DNA from: Clavulina sp. PMI_390
Taxonomy: Eukaryota > Basidiomycota > Agaricomycetes > Cantharellales > Hydnaceae
Direction of reading: 5' to 3'
Assembly: GCA_015039315.1 (NCBI GenBank)
Contig: WIDE01000014.1
Location: forward strand, 440,130 to 504,129
Length of the DNA: 64,000 bases
In this document: positions 10,847-23,000 of the stretch, in pieces
How the letters are laid out: each line of letters begins with the position of its first letter
Numbering within the stretch: the first letter of the stretch is position 1
The notes under the pieces: model-generated
Seen by the model: only the letters and a program-made list of their open reading frames with translations
Told to the model about the DNA's origin: nothing
The model's database searches: none
Translations under genes and position numbers: made by a program

Positions 10847-12955
10847 TCACTCGCGAAAGTCCTCATCAGGAACAGGGGCCTCGAGGCTAAGCAGGCGAAT
10901 ATCACGCCCAGCTATTGGGTTCCCTGCTAACGTATCCAAATCAGCGAGCCACAAAAGTGGACGCACTTCAAGTACTAGCACTCACCATCAGAATCTTGGG
11001 CGAAAAAGCTGGCTGGAGACCCGTGGTAAAACCGATGCGCTGAAGCAAAATGTGAATCTGCGACTGTAAGTCCCCGACTTGGTTCGGTGACCTGCTGATG
11101 GGGTGCAATGCCGTCCCGAGCAAACTGTAGAGGGAGCGCCGCTCCTGGCTGTCGGTAGTACCCAAACGTCGAGACCAAATCGTCGACCGCTGAGATTGGG
11201 GAAGAACTCGACCCATGTAATAATGATGGTGCTATTGTCCTGGCTGTGGAAGGAAGGCGGCAATCAGACCACGCTATAGTTGGCGTTTGGAGGGAAATTC
11301 ACCGTGGGGAGCGGGCGGGGAGGGTGAAGCTGATGAGCTTGAACTTGACGCAGAGTTGAGCCCGTCAGTACTGTTTTCTTGCCGCCAACGCACAAGATCT
11401 TGAGGAGTTCGGGGAAGCCCAACAAGGTTCCGCAGTGATGAGACTACATTCGGGCTCAGTGGAGCGGCGGACGAGTGGCGAAAGTGGTTCGACCATTCAG
11501 GCTCTTTTAAGCTCTGCTGCGGGGCTTGTGCTAGTCTATACTCTGGATAGTGGGGACCGAGAACACTGGAGGGGATTGCTGGTGAATAGAAGCCATTATC
11601 GACGTCATTGACTCCACCGACTTGACGGGCTAGTCAGTAAGGGGGAATCAAAATGACCAATCGAGAACCTACACGTAGTATGGGGTCGCGAGAAGGTAGA
11701 TGCAATTTCTGTCGTGAATTGGCCTCGGGTTTTAGGTCAGCTCGAGAGGGACAATCAATGAGGGGCAGCTTACCAGGGCTTCGCGGCGATGGGGCCAATG
11801 CGTCGCGCCGACGCAGGGACACAGCCACGGGAGCACTCGCGGAGTCAGTAAGGGAGGGGCGGTGTACAAATGGGTTTGGTCGAACACGGGCTTGAGAGCA
11901 ATGAGCATGAGTAATAATAAGTTCGAGGGAGGTTCTCACCAATTGTCGCTGCATCATCAGTAGAAGAGCCAAGAGGCGATTCGCATGTGCCCTGCTCTGG
12001 AGGAGCATAGGCGTGGGACTGTCTGGCGTGCTGCTGCCGTGAGGTGCGGGTAGGGGGTAGCAAGATAGTTGTTTGGGAAGAATTCTCTTGTGTGCTAACG
12101 GGGGAGGATGTGCCACTTCGGGGAGGTGGAGGGGAGACCTGAGAAAGGCGCTGACGTCGCCTCCTACCAGATGGTTGCGCGGCTACAGGTAAACTTGAAA
12201 GACCACCTTGATGGTGTGATGAGTTTGTGTTCACGACGTCGATGACACCCAACCCAATGATGCGTTCTAAAGAGACCGGCTCGTTGATCAGGGTAGGGAG
12301 AGGGACGTTCCCGCAATCGCATTCTATGCAATAGTCGACGAAAGTTAATTTCGTGATCTTCCCAATCGATGAAGGGTGGAAATTGCTTACTTGGCGACCG
12401 TCCGTCTCCGTCACGGGCTCCTTTGGACGGTTTGGATGGTTTGGACGCTGTGGCCCAATGGGCTTGCCATTTAAGAACCCTAAATTGCTCTTCTTCTTCT
12501 GGTGTGAGGTCTGTCGAAAGGTCGGGATCGTGGAATTGGGAGAGGTCAAGCTGCATGTCGCGTGGTGCTTGCTTTGTGAACGTATACCACAACGCGCACA
12601 TCGCCTGGCATAGATGCAATCGATGCTGGGCAGCCCAAAAGAACCCAATTCGTGCCATTAGTACCCGAGGTAGTCACGAGCAGCAAAAGTTGGGAGGTGA
12701 AGTTACCGAGGAACGACTAAGCCATCCAGATGCACGACCAGGGTAGAAATCACAACGAATCTGATTGTCGATACACCCTTTGCATGGCTCTCCTGCATCG
12801 GCATTCCCGCTGCACTTCTTACGGCGCACGCGGCAGCCTAGGCAGCCCTGAGAGTCGCGAGCACTGGATAGGGCAGGGAGTGGATTTGGCTCATCGTAGA
12901 GAGATGTGCCGCTGGAAGCCGTCTGCAAACGGCTGTGACGTTCAGCGCGAGGCAT
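10847..12955 (-). CDS. Zn2Cys6 transcription factor, multi-exon
   Basis: Predicted nuclear regulator with an N-terminal binuclear zinc cluster. Exon 1 (12955-12707, 83 codons) carries the full cluster: C38-L-G-C41-R-V-R-R-K-K-C48, C58-K-G-C61-I-D-N-Q-I-R-C68, then YPGRASGWL, a segment seen after the cluster in many basidiomycete homologues. Exon 2 (12625-12391) encodes a helix-prone stretch and an acidic piece (STDLTPEEEEQFRVLKW). Exon 3 begins near 12325 (phase 1) and gives a Pro/Ser/Gln-rich region with a basic SGRRRRQR patch. Further exons follow, including about 11892-11780. The last exons read GYYRQPGAALPLQFARDG and, after an intron starting GTGAGT near 10981, AGRDIRLLSLEAPVPDEDF before a TGA at 10847. 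Middle exon borders (about 11.2-11.6 kb) are not certain. No fungal_trans domain is visible. Confidence 0.72.
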
Positions 12956-13785
12956 GGTGAGGTGATGGACGAGGCCAAAGCGCGTCTAGGTGGCACATAA
13001 GTAGTAGGTCCAGAGCCACATAATTGGCGCCGTATTATAAGGACATTCATGGTGCAGTCACCGCCAGCTGTTGCATTCTGAATTGGCGATCCCATCAGAA
13101 TAGGACTTAACGAGGGCCACTGAATCTCACGACACTCCCGCCCTCGGGGCCGGGGAGCACCATTCAATGGGCCTGGGCAAACTGCCGAAATTGAGGTGAT
13201 GACACCGTGATGGAAAGTTGACGCGAAGCCAGCATTCATTTGTGTATGCAAAAGAATTTCAAGGGAGCTTGGGAAACGCAGCCAACTTGCAAGCCCAAGG
13301 TTTGTAGCTGAGAGTCATCCTATGGTACTGTCGAAACTTTGCACCCCCTCAGCAGGCGATGTTGGACTGACAAAGATACGCGCAGGCTATTGCACAAACA
13401 AACGGACTCTGCCGTTTCCCACGCGCAACAAAGGCACTTCGTCATGAAAAATTGCCGACCGCGAAGATCGAGAGATCGAAGAGATCGCCAAAACGGAACT
13501 TGAGAACCGAGATAGAATACTAATCGTATTGTAATGATTCGCCTAATTCATGAGCATAAAGTCGTGGCTCGTCTAACTATGGTCGTAAATAGACATGCGA
13601 AGGGTCATGATAGGAATGATCTATGCGCTACAGAAGAAGAAGTCCATGCGAAGAATAGTCCGAAAGCGACTAAAATGTGACTAGGGGCGACTGGTAGTGT
13701 AAATGATGGTAAGAGAGGTGTGTCCAATAAGCTGTCCTGGAGAAACGGTCGTGTTGAGGGCATGCGCGAGTGTTGAGAGATCGAC
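12956..13785. other. intergenic spacer
   Basis: Region upstream of the gene starting at 12955 and downstream of the gene ending at 13786. I see no ORF with family features. Confidence 0.4.
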
Positions 13786-15222
13786 CTATCGTGCATACGG
13801 TCGCACAGCGGGATCATACCCTAGGGTAGTGGTCGACTGGAGGTCTCCCAGCAGGGTTCCTTGTGGATACCTCACGGCGCGGGTGAGGCTGGTTTGACGC
13901 AAGCTTGGGGAGCCCTGCAGCTGGGGAGTGGAAGGGTGAGGGCTGTCGCTGTGGAGATGACGGGTAGTGTGAACTGGAGACGGCCTGAGAGAACTGGACC
14001 CTGAAGTCGGAGACATGCTGTCAATTGAAAATGGAGTGCTCGCGCGCGACCCGCTCGTGGATGATCCCGAACTAAGCGGAGGAGTTGGCGCGCGGTAATC
14101 TGGCAACAAGTGGAAAAGCGGGAGTTAGGATGGCGATGCTGCTCGGTCAATACACAAGGCACCAACCTTGTAGCATTGCATGGGGGCTCAGAGGTGTGCT
14201 GTACCTCTGTGAAGTGGATACTAATGAAGAATAAGTAAATTGGTCATTGGCGAAAGAACACGCGCACTCACAGGAATAAGGAGGGGGAGGAGACTGCGAG
14301 TAACGTGTTGATCGTGCGAAAATGTCTATGAGGTCCGTCCAGGGTTAGGCATTTAGCAGCATCGTTGGAGGCTCCCAATACACACCTTGAGCGCCAGGCT
14401 TGGAATCCCTCAAGCTAGAAGAAACAATCCTAGGGACTTCTTGTCCTGCTCAAATAATGTTGTTCATTCCATTGAAGCACCTCGATGAGGAATATGCTTA
14501 CGAGGCATCAACGCGATTCCGCTCCTTCCTCTGTCTTGCGGTAGGTTGACTTCACTGCGGCGCCTTTGGGCACTGGTCTTGTCGTCAGCCTTTGAAAGAT
14601 CTCCAAAGTTGCGACTAGTACCGGATACGAGCCCTAGCGGCCTCTCAGGTTGGATGGTCCCTTCAAGGGCAGGGTCATCGTGAGTGTCCGTAATGTGGTG
14701 CCGTAGACTCAAAGTCTTGCTTGGTGTCCCTCGGCCGCGACCGTTTCGCACAGTGAACTGTTTCATCTCGTTTTTGAGAGCCTCACCGCGCGCGGTGCTG
14801 TAGAGAGATAAAACGAGATAAGATGATAATGTTCCGTATCTCCGGCAAAAAAGGAACTATTGGGGATCGAGACTCACCGTGCCCAGGCCGGCATCCGGCC
14901 AGGGTAGCCTAAAAAACCGACCCGTTAGCAGAAGACGGGGAAGTTGTGACCAATGGCTGCCTTACCGAGACACTCATACCCTTTTTGCAGACATTCCTGT
15001 TCCACAAGGTAAATTCAATACCAAGTCCCCAGATGGTACTTTAGAAGATGGACTTACGTCACAGGGTGGAGGAGAGCTGGAGAACGAAGTCTGAGGATTT
15101 GGGCACTTTTTGGCTCTGATACGGCAATTTAGGCAGCCTTGGAAGTCTCTTTGCTGGGTATAATTATTAAAGTCCTGCACAGCAGGAACACCACTATATT
15201 TGGAAGGAATGAAGTGGGCCAT
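13786..15222 (-). CDS. Zn2Cys6 transcription factor with intron inside the cluster
   Basis: Putative zinc-cluster regulator. The ATG at 15222 opens MAHFIPSKYSG. The first half of the cluster is C30-L-N-C33-R-I-R-A-K-K-C40. The loop before C54 is long and Ser/Pro-rich. An intron falls between C54-D and E-C57, and the next small exon supplies E-C57-L-Q-K-G-Y-E-C64. After another intron the conserved G-Y-P-G-R-M-P-A-W appears, then an exon beginning near 14790 with a basic helix (EALKNEMKQF) and a Ser/Arg-rich stretch. An intron with donor GTAAGC lies near 14500. Later exons include 14109-13786, which is Ser/Thr/Pro-rich and ends at a stop at 13786. The intron position between Cys4 and Cys5 differs from the intron before Cys3 seen elsewhere in the window. 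Exons between about 14.1 and 14.45 kb are not fully resolved. Confidence 0.75.
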
Positions 15223-15813
15223 TTCCAGACGAGCGTGGTGAGTGAATGATATAGGTCGAAGTCAATTCGAGGTTTAGTGAAACAAGGTAGTGATGGAGGC
15301 GCAGCCTCAGAGGAGAAAGCAAGAGATGAGGGAGAAGGAGGTCGACCGTGGTCAAAGCCGCAGACAAAGGAGTTGGATGAGGGGTACTGAAAGTCAGAAA
15401 ATGCGGCAGCATCGAGCATCCTTATATTATTTTCTCCGCAACCACTTGGAACGTGAGTCAGCATGGCAGAACGGTCGCCGTCGGAGAAAGAATGGCTCAA
15501 ACGTCGTTAGCAAAGGCAGGTGGCCCAGATCTCAAAAGGCAGAGAACGTCTATCAAGAGAAAGATAGCCTCGACCGCGCTTGGTTGGGATGGCAAATCCA
15601 CCAGGTTTCAGACGGCTTGATAGTGAGTGGCGAAGCGCGCTTTGTTGCTCTGCGTGACAAAGGCCGCACATGGCAACGGGGTCCCTCCGTCCAATGAACT
15701 GCACCACGGACTTGTTAAAATCTTTCTAGAAAGGGTATCCGGATTGCTCGGATCGTAGTAGAGATCTAGATAGAATTGCCCGCCAATGATACATCCAATC
15801 CCTCGGTAGGTCA

Positions 15814-16008
15814 TTATTTGCCCACTTGCAAGGAAGATTCATTGAATGATTCAGCGCGGAAGTTCCGATTCGGAGGCAGCCCTAAAAGGTGAGACGAGCA
15901 TTTTTCGGTCTTTAAGCGCACGAAACATGCATACTCGGGGTCAATAGCGTTCGGAGTTTGTCCTAGGCATCCCTGATTGGGTTCCCACCTTGCTACTGAC
16001 GAATACAC
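15814..16008 (-). pseudogene. possible remnant of a Zn2Cys6 cluster
   Basis: A minus-strand ORF of 64 codons resembles a zinc cluster with an internal deletion. It has Q-G-C-L-G where intact neighbours read Q-G-C-L-G-C-R. Then, without the basic C-x6-C part, it continues DPEYACFVRLKTEKC, which matches the second half (C-x2-C-x-R-L-K-x-E-C) minus one cysteine pair. It lies in line with the other minus-strand zinc-cluster genes and is followed by short ORFs (15814-15507) with no clear identity. The similarity is by eye and modest, so this may be chance. Confidence 0.35.
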
Positions 16009-17428
16009 GTGCAGATCATCAACACCACCTGAAACAGCCCGTCGTCAGAAAGTCCAGTAGAGCGCCTTTGGTGGTCAGTGGAGGCTTGGAGCCTTTCTCT
16101 GTCTTGCCGCAAGATGGAGGATGAGTTGAGGGATGATCGACACCATAGACGCACGGGAGGCTTGACATTGCTAGCATTGCGTGATCAATCATAACGCCGC
16201 AGAGCGATCGATATTTGAGCAGGAATGTTTTAGCCTGAATTCACTGCCTGCATATACGCGAAATGCCGATGGCGGGCACCCCGACCAACCCCGCCAGAAA
16301 ACATGTCCCCAGACATTCGATGATAAATAATCCAATATAAATATGTAAAACATTGCTTGGCTGAAAGCTAGTTACTTCCGCTCGGTCGGTCGATATATAT
16401 GGATAGTTGGCAGTAGGCACTAAATGCTGGGATCGACCTGCCCGAGAATAGCCAATGACCCTCGTCAAGGTGTTCGACAGGCCCGTCTTTCTGGCCGCAA
16501 GGCCATGGCAGGAATCTAGCAGCTTGGCCAAGCTGTCCAACTGCGGATACAAGGCGGTCACGCTTAGAAAAACACCGCCCGCTGGTGGGGAGAGAGGTAC
16601 CGATTTAGGAAATCGGGTGCTTCACGATGGATTCTCTTCCAACTTGAGAAGCTCTGCAAAGACGCCATCAAGCCCCATTCCCTTTTTCCTGATGGTTAGA
16701 CTCCGCGCTTGCCGATGACGAACGGGTGAAGAGCGACAATGAGCTGTCAGAGCCACTCTATTGGAGGAAATGTGGGTTCTAATGAACTTCGTGGGAATCT
16801 GTATTATGACGATCCCTAATCAGGCGCTTTCCCTCAGAAAGTATTCTAACCATTAAGAGCTGATCGACCCCGAAGCGAGACGAGCGAACGCCTTTCCCTC
16901 CGCCGGTCAGTGGTTCGTACGTATATCGTAATGAAGTGAGAGGATGAGGCTGGCTTGACGGGTTGTCCACTGACGATCATCTCAACCCGATTAAGGACTC
17001 CGAGGGGACTCATAACTCCGCGGATTCCTAAATGTGCCAAGTCTTGTGACACAAAAGATCTCACGGCCAGATCGACAGGGTCCACGACGCCGAAGCTACG
17101 GTAACCTAGGGAGCGGAGAGGTGATGCGGGAATAGAAAAACTTGAGAAACACAAATGGAAGCCAGCGACGTTGGTGCGGTGAGAGAAGAAACTGGAGAAG
17201 ATAGGAGTGTATGCTACAGGCACACTATACATGGTACCATCAGTCCACAGGCGCGAGGCACTGGCAATGCTGCAAGGAATCACGCCCGGACTACAATCGA
17301 GGAGAGTCGCACTGACATCCGAAAAGCTCGAAAAATGAAGAAAAAAAAGCGAGGCATGATTAAAGCATGATATGAGAGTGGGGATAGGAGGGTCGAAAGA
17401 TATACCAAAAAATAAATGGGAAGCGGGT
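16009..17428. other. spacer between zinc-cluster genes, no supported gene
   Basis: Contains a minus-strand ORF of 106 codons (16561-16241) without a recognised family and with no supporting introns or homologue in the window. It also contains the 3' flank of the gene ending at 17429. The open frame that continues past the splice site at 17608 into this region is intronic or untranslated, because an alternative acceptor gives a clean C-terminus. Confidence 0.4.
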
Positions 17429-20071
17429 TTATGCGAGGAGGATTGGGCATCCGCCGCCTCCGATATCGGCTGAGATGGAGGTCCACTCGATAGGGTTTTG
17501 TGGACCAGCTGCCTCACGACGCTTCCACACCTCCTCAACGAGTTTCGCAGCCTGGACAAGTCTGGGTGAGCATATATCTTTCGTGATCGACGGCACACAA
17601 AGCTCACCTGATCACGATTTCCACCTTCGCGGACCTTCGTGAACCGCTCACGGATAAAGTCGCGTTGCGATTCATCCTTTACGACGCACCCAATCATCGT
17701 CAGCGCAAATACCAGTGCACGATCGCAATCGCGCTCATCGAGCCCTCTGAACACCTCGATAGCATCGTCCACAGCCTTGCTGACACTGTCTGAATTCGGG
17801 AATGCGCCTGACACGACAGTGTGCAGATACACCTTTGCGGCAGCACGGAAAGCAGCAGTCACGCCAGGACGATCGATGGGCTTCTCGTATGACAGCGGGA
17901 TGCCCTGAGTCTCTGATACGTCTAGATCAGGTTGTGATGCGGGTGCCAGAGTGGTGAGCTGGATATTCGAGTTTGTCTTGGGTGGGCTGAGGTACGCGAG
18001 CTCGATGGAGCGGGCTTTGTCCGACAGTTCGTGAGTGTCGAGCGTCCCCAAACGAGTTTGCTGCTGCTTCCAGCCTGCTAGCGCTGATATGGTCGCAATA
18101 CCCAACATGACCTACAAGGGTACCTGTTAGGATAAGTCCACTTTGGGGGACTGGGTAGGTTACTCACTCGATTCTCACATCCCATAATTCTTGAGAGGAA
18201 GAGTCCATAGGCATTCTCAGCATTCTCGTCGTTCCCCAACGAGCGAATGTAGTGCTTGTGGAGTTTGGGGGCATGCTGAAGCGATACCGATCCAAGGATG
18301 TCCATCCAGATAGTCGTCTCGGCAAGGAACGCGGTTGCGTAAGGGTATACGGCAGAGCCTAACAATAACGTCAGACGTCGAGAAAATAAAGATGATGCGG
18401 AGGCTATAGACCTTGAAGGATGGTGGGGAGCTCGCGGTCTAACCAGCTGCAAGCAACCTCGAGATACAGATTCCAGTCCATCACTCCACCAGTGAATAGG
18501 ACATGAGAGATGCCTGGTGAGCCCTATCAGTACGCGGGGAGGTGTTTCTGCAAACAAGTGGACAGACCGAAGATGGCAGCCAACGCATGGCCCACAGTAG
18601 GAACTTTTGTTCGAGAATCATCGAGCAATTTCGCCTTGACGGCGGTTTGCACTTTTGTGAGTTCGACTCGTGCTGTTTTGACTTCTGGGGCATCCAACTG
18701 GCCAAAGTTCAGGTTGAAGCCGTGGATCGCAGCCAAGTCTACGTAGTACACCTGTTAGACGGAAGTGCGAGTCATCGAAAGAACTGAGGGGGCTTACTTC
18801 GTGTCACAGACTGCACGTCCGGATCACCTTCAAGAATTTGACATAATTCTTGGAAATATTTAGGGTTTGCGAAACGGTGCTCGAACGGTCGTACGGTGCT
18901 GCTCCACATTGACACCAGGCTGATCACGGGCGTCTCGTTCACGCCAACACCAGGTTGGGGGTGTCCCTCAGCATCGCCACCCATATCATTATCCAGGAAA
19001 TTCCAACGATAAGCTTGTGAGAGGTCGGTGTGTCTTGCTGGTGCATGAGCTAGATGAGAAACCCCAGGGGCTGGTGATGCATGATGAGATAGCGCCCCGG
19101 GTGTGCTGGTCCCTCCATGGTGAACGGATGCTGCGGTAGGGATAAGTGTCGGGGTGGTCAAGTTGATTGACCCGGCCATGGTCTCGATTCGTTCATCGTG
19201 AAGCATCATTTCTTCGATTTCTGCGTCCCCATCCTCATCCTCACCGTCGAGTTCATCCTCTTCTTCCACCCATGACATTGCGTTTTCCATGCGACGCGTG
19301 CGGCGCTCCGTCGAGTGCTGCCCTTTTGGTTTGAGTATATTCTGTTGTGGAGTCGTTGGTGGTTGAGGAACAGAGACAGCTACTGGGACAGGGACAGGAG
19401 GCGGGGGCAAGTGAACCATTGGAGCAGGAGGTGGGACTTGAGGAGGTTCGTCGCCATAGTATTTGGCAAGAGAAAGGAGTTCTGTGTATGGTGAACGGCG
19501 TTAGGTCACATCTCCTTCCACTAGAAACGCGCGAACAAGCTACGAACCAACCGCGCGAGGACCTTTACCGCGCTCTGCTAACCAGAGACGGATTTCACGC
19601 CGGCACTCTGCCAGCTGCTCTGAGTTCTGTTGAACATTACGCGCACATTTAGTAGCCCATTCTTGTATGCACATGGTTGGAGATGAACTTACCTGCATCC
19701 AAAGTGGACGTTTTGCAGAATATCCGAGACATTCGATAGCGAGTCGCTGGCAAGCATCACAAGCTCCTCCTCCGTCAGGCATGCCAGTGCATTTTTTGCG
19801 TCTCACCCGGCAAGTGAGACAGCCTATGGGGTGATAACTAAGGTCAAAGCCCAGGACGAAACGCTATCGAGAGGTGCGGACCTTCACGGGATCGAGTCAG
19901 CTTTTCTCGCTTGGGCTTGGGGACCTCGTAGGGAGGTGTCGCCATTGTTCTGAAGCTGGACATGCCAGCCTCAAGTGTGCTCGGTGATGCAGGCATGGCG
20001 TTATCAAAGTCGTGGGGAGCCTGCTGATAGTCCATCATAGGATCAACATTTGGGTCAGGAAACTGCATCAT
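17429..20071 (-). CDS. Zn2Cys6 transcription factor with Fungal_trans_2-like domain
   Basis: Full-length nuclear regulator, 717 aa. Nine minus-strand exons sum to a whole frame: 20071-19882, 19823-19693, 19626-19569, 19481-18798, 18738-18568, 18513-18412, 18358-18168, 18111-17608 and 17551-17429. The zinc cluster is at residues 65-95: C65-L-T-C68-R-V-R-R-K-K-C75, then C85-D-A-C88-Q-R-L-A-I-E-C95, followed by LGYSAKRPLWMQ. A Pro-rich and acidic linker (EEEDELDGEDEDGDAEIEEM) follows. The C-terminal ~400 residues are helical and carry typical Fungal_trans_2 features (ISHVLFTGGVMDWNLYLEV, GSAVYPYATAFLAETTIW). The protein ends WTSISADIGGGGCPILLA, a tail common in such basidiomycete proteins. Several donors are GTC rather than GTR. 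The frame also has an acceptor just 5' of the ATG (TTGCAG at about 20075), so an upstream coding exon (GTGPGGPKIAIN, about 20.31-20.34 kb) is possible. Confidence 0.88.
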
Positions 20072-23000
20072 GGCTGCAACAAAGTAGAGTGGGTTATGAC
20101 GTCGTGCACAGCGGCGGCGACGACGACAGCGTAGTGGGCGGAGGAGTCTGGACGCGTGAGGGAGAGCGACGGGGAGGTGAGGTGTTGGGAGTGAAGACAG
20201 AGTTTCAGTTTGTCGCTATTGTTGTCGACTATCGCCATTGGGGGTTGCCACCCCACCCACTTTCTGTGCTCCTCGCTGTCTGCCACGACGCCAAGGATGG
20301 TACTCACGATTTATCGCAATTTTAGGCCCTCCAGGACCAGTGCCAGGTGGGGGATCAGGACGGGGAGCAAACGAGCGCTGGCTGCCCAGCTTTGTATTGG
20401 ATCTCCATTCAGTTTCATTTGAGCCTCGTCGCTGTTCGCAGCGTCCTCAAGGCCCATGCGCAGACGCGCGCCAACCCAAGCGCCGAGAACCAACACTTCC
20501 GATCCAAGAACACCCTCAGCAGCGCTGTTTTGCGTCCCCAAACCGCCTGTGGACGTTGTTGCCGAATCGGGCGATCTCAGTCGTTGTGTTTCTCGTCATC
20601 GTCGCCACCTCATAGCGCGCGTCTAAACGTCAACACTCCCCTAAGCCCCTCCCCGTCAGTGAACGCGCTCTCGTATGCTCTAGTGCCGCAGCCTATTCTC
20701 GCCTTTTTGCTGTGTCCATGGGCGGCTGCGGAATCGCTGCAGGCTGCCATGAGCCGCGCGGCTCGTACACTAATGGGCACAGCAGCATTAACGGTCGCTC
20801 AACAGATCGGAAATCAGAACAAGAACTACTATCAGCGGTTCCCAATCTTCCCTGAATCGACCGCCTCTAGGCGTCTACCAAGCGCCAACGTGTCTTGCGC
20901 GGATTCGCGGTGAGTGACGCTGGTTTATCCAATCTGTTGGCTATGTTGCCCGCTCTTCCACATGATCTTCATTCGCACAATTCATCAACTGGATTGACCT
21001 CTAGATCCACGTTGTCTAATTATTACAAGGTTTACCATTATTAGCAGTTCATAGACCAATATTTGGCTTGTTGTCCCAGAGCCATTGGCTTACTGTAGCT
21101 CTACACGGTCGTCACAACAATCAAAATCGGTTCGGCTCTTATCACAAAAAGACGCTCTAGGGGCAGTCCTTCAGCCCCCGTTGGCGCTCGTTCTGAAGGC
21201 TCCAGACTATAAATATGAGAGGGATAAGAGAGCTTGAGTCCCGCCGTTACTGACACCATGTTGTATGTATTCTTTCTATCGAAAGAAACCAGGCCTGAAC
21301 GTCTCCAAAGCCTTCATGGCTTTCACGCATGAGATTATCGCTATAATGGTCCTTTTTTACTTCCATTTATACTACTGGATCCTTGGCCACCACTTGCTTG
21401 TTGGCAATGACTCTCATGTCCAGCGATCCTGGGGCAGATTCCTCAAGTTCGCATGAATGATTCGTTTTGCGAAGAATTCTCACTAAAGAATCCCCCCCTG
21501 GACCAAAGCGGCCACGAAGAATTTGAGGCTAAATCATTCCAGGAGGAAAACAACTCAAAGAATCCATCATTGCACACTCTCTGGCTAGGTGTCTGAACGA
21601 CGGATCAGGTTTTGTCTTGTCCATTGTTTGCAACGTGCTCACAAATCCACCCTTGGATTTTACTAAAAGGCGGCCCGAGCGGCCGCCTGAGACCTCATTT
21701 CACTCAGCATTTGCGATGGTCGAGCGGCCATATCCTTGTTCGGTCCTGCGTATTGTAATCCAGATGACACCGAGGTACCGGAAAAGGAAAGAGCGAAAGA
21801 AAAACTTATTTTCACACTAATTTTATGAGGGGCTGTTAGAATATCCATCAACCTGGCAGGCTTTAGATGGTCCCACTGGCAGTGCGGAGCTACTGCTTGC
21901 CAGCCTGGTGGTCTATTGGAGTCTGAGATACGGTATCTGTTAGTACCCATGCAATATGAGGATATGATTGGCAATCTCTCTTTCTTTGAATATCGACCTT
22001 GAGATGATATTGCCAGTGGCATCGATGGCTCTGCCTTGGAAGGCTTGCGCTGCAATGCCATTGACGCCATTCGGTGTTAGTCTCGGTAGATATGATTTGG
22101 AAGATCTCACGAATCTTTTGGCAAACGATCTGTAGAACAATTTGGTTCGCTATCTCATGTATTTACTGTCGTCACTATGTACAACATGTTCATCATTCTG
22201 AGTCATCACTCAGCAGAACCCAGGGGAGGCCAGGCTCGGAACCCCACCATCTACACCCTGTAAATATGACCCCATGTCCTCACATTGACCAGCTACCATG
22301 CTTCCGATTAATTCTTGGTCATGCCTCGCGTGAAGAAGCCTTGTGAGTGTCATGGTGTCGATTATTTGGCCAATTCATCAGTATTTTGTTGGCGAAAGCG
22401 TAGGAACACGCGTGATTGCGCTGGCAATGCGGCCACCGAACCACATCCTCACCGACTCGATGCTTTCGCAAGTCTCGAAATGCGTCACGCTGTTGCTGGA
22501 CCTGAGCTCTTGGTCTGCTGCTCTCGCAGTACTCGCGCCCCCATGCCCCTTATGATGCGCCATCTCGATTCTAGGAGCGGGCTGACAGCGGGCCAGATCT
22601 CCTGATCGATTGGACCCTAGACTGAATGGCTAAAAACTGCGGCTTCCAAATTTCCATATCTCCCTGGTGTCCAACCTTCTGGCTGCTTTTGACTGGAGAC
22701 ATTGTCCAAGGGGAGACCATTTGACCCAATGCTAGTAGAATTATTCCTCGTGCATCTACTAGTATCGTCAGGTGTCAGGGTCCGCGTGAGTACTCCAGCA
22801 ACTGGGATCATCACTGAGCCGCAATCCTCCTATTGGAGCGGGATGGAGAGGTGTGATCTGCCTTGGTGTAACCCCAGAGTACTGATTGGGCATCCCTCGG
22901 CTTTTTCATACATCATAATCCTCAGTTGAAATGCCAGTTATTTCGAAGAGCGCAGTGATTGTACTCCATAAGAAATCGATAAGACCAGCCCGCGCGAACT

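Noticed and set aside
16241..16561. 106-codon minus-strand ORF
   Set aside because: No family features, no introns, and no relative elsewhere in the window.
20347..20913. 188-codon plus-strand ORF
   Set aside because: Low-complexity Ser/Pro/Arg/Ala composition, no domain or splice partner, and it overlaps a possible minus-strand 5' exon.
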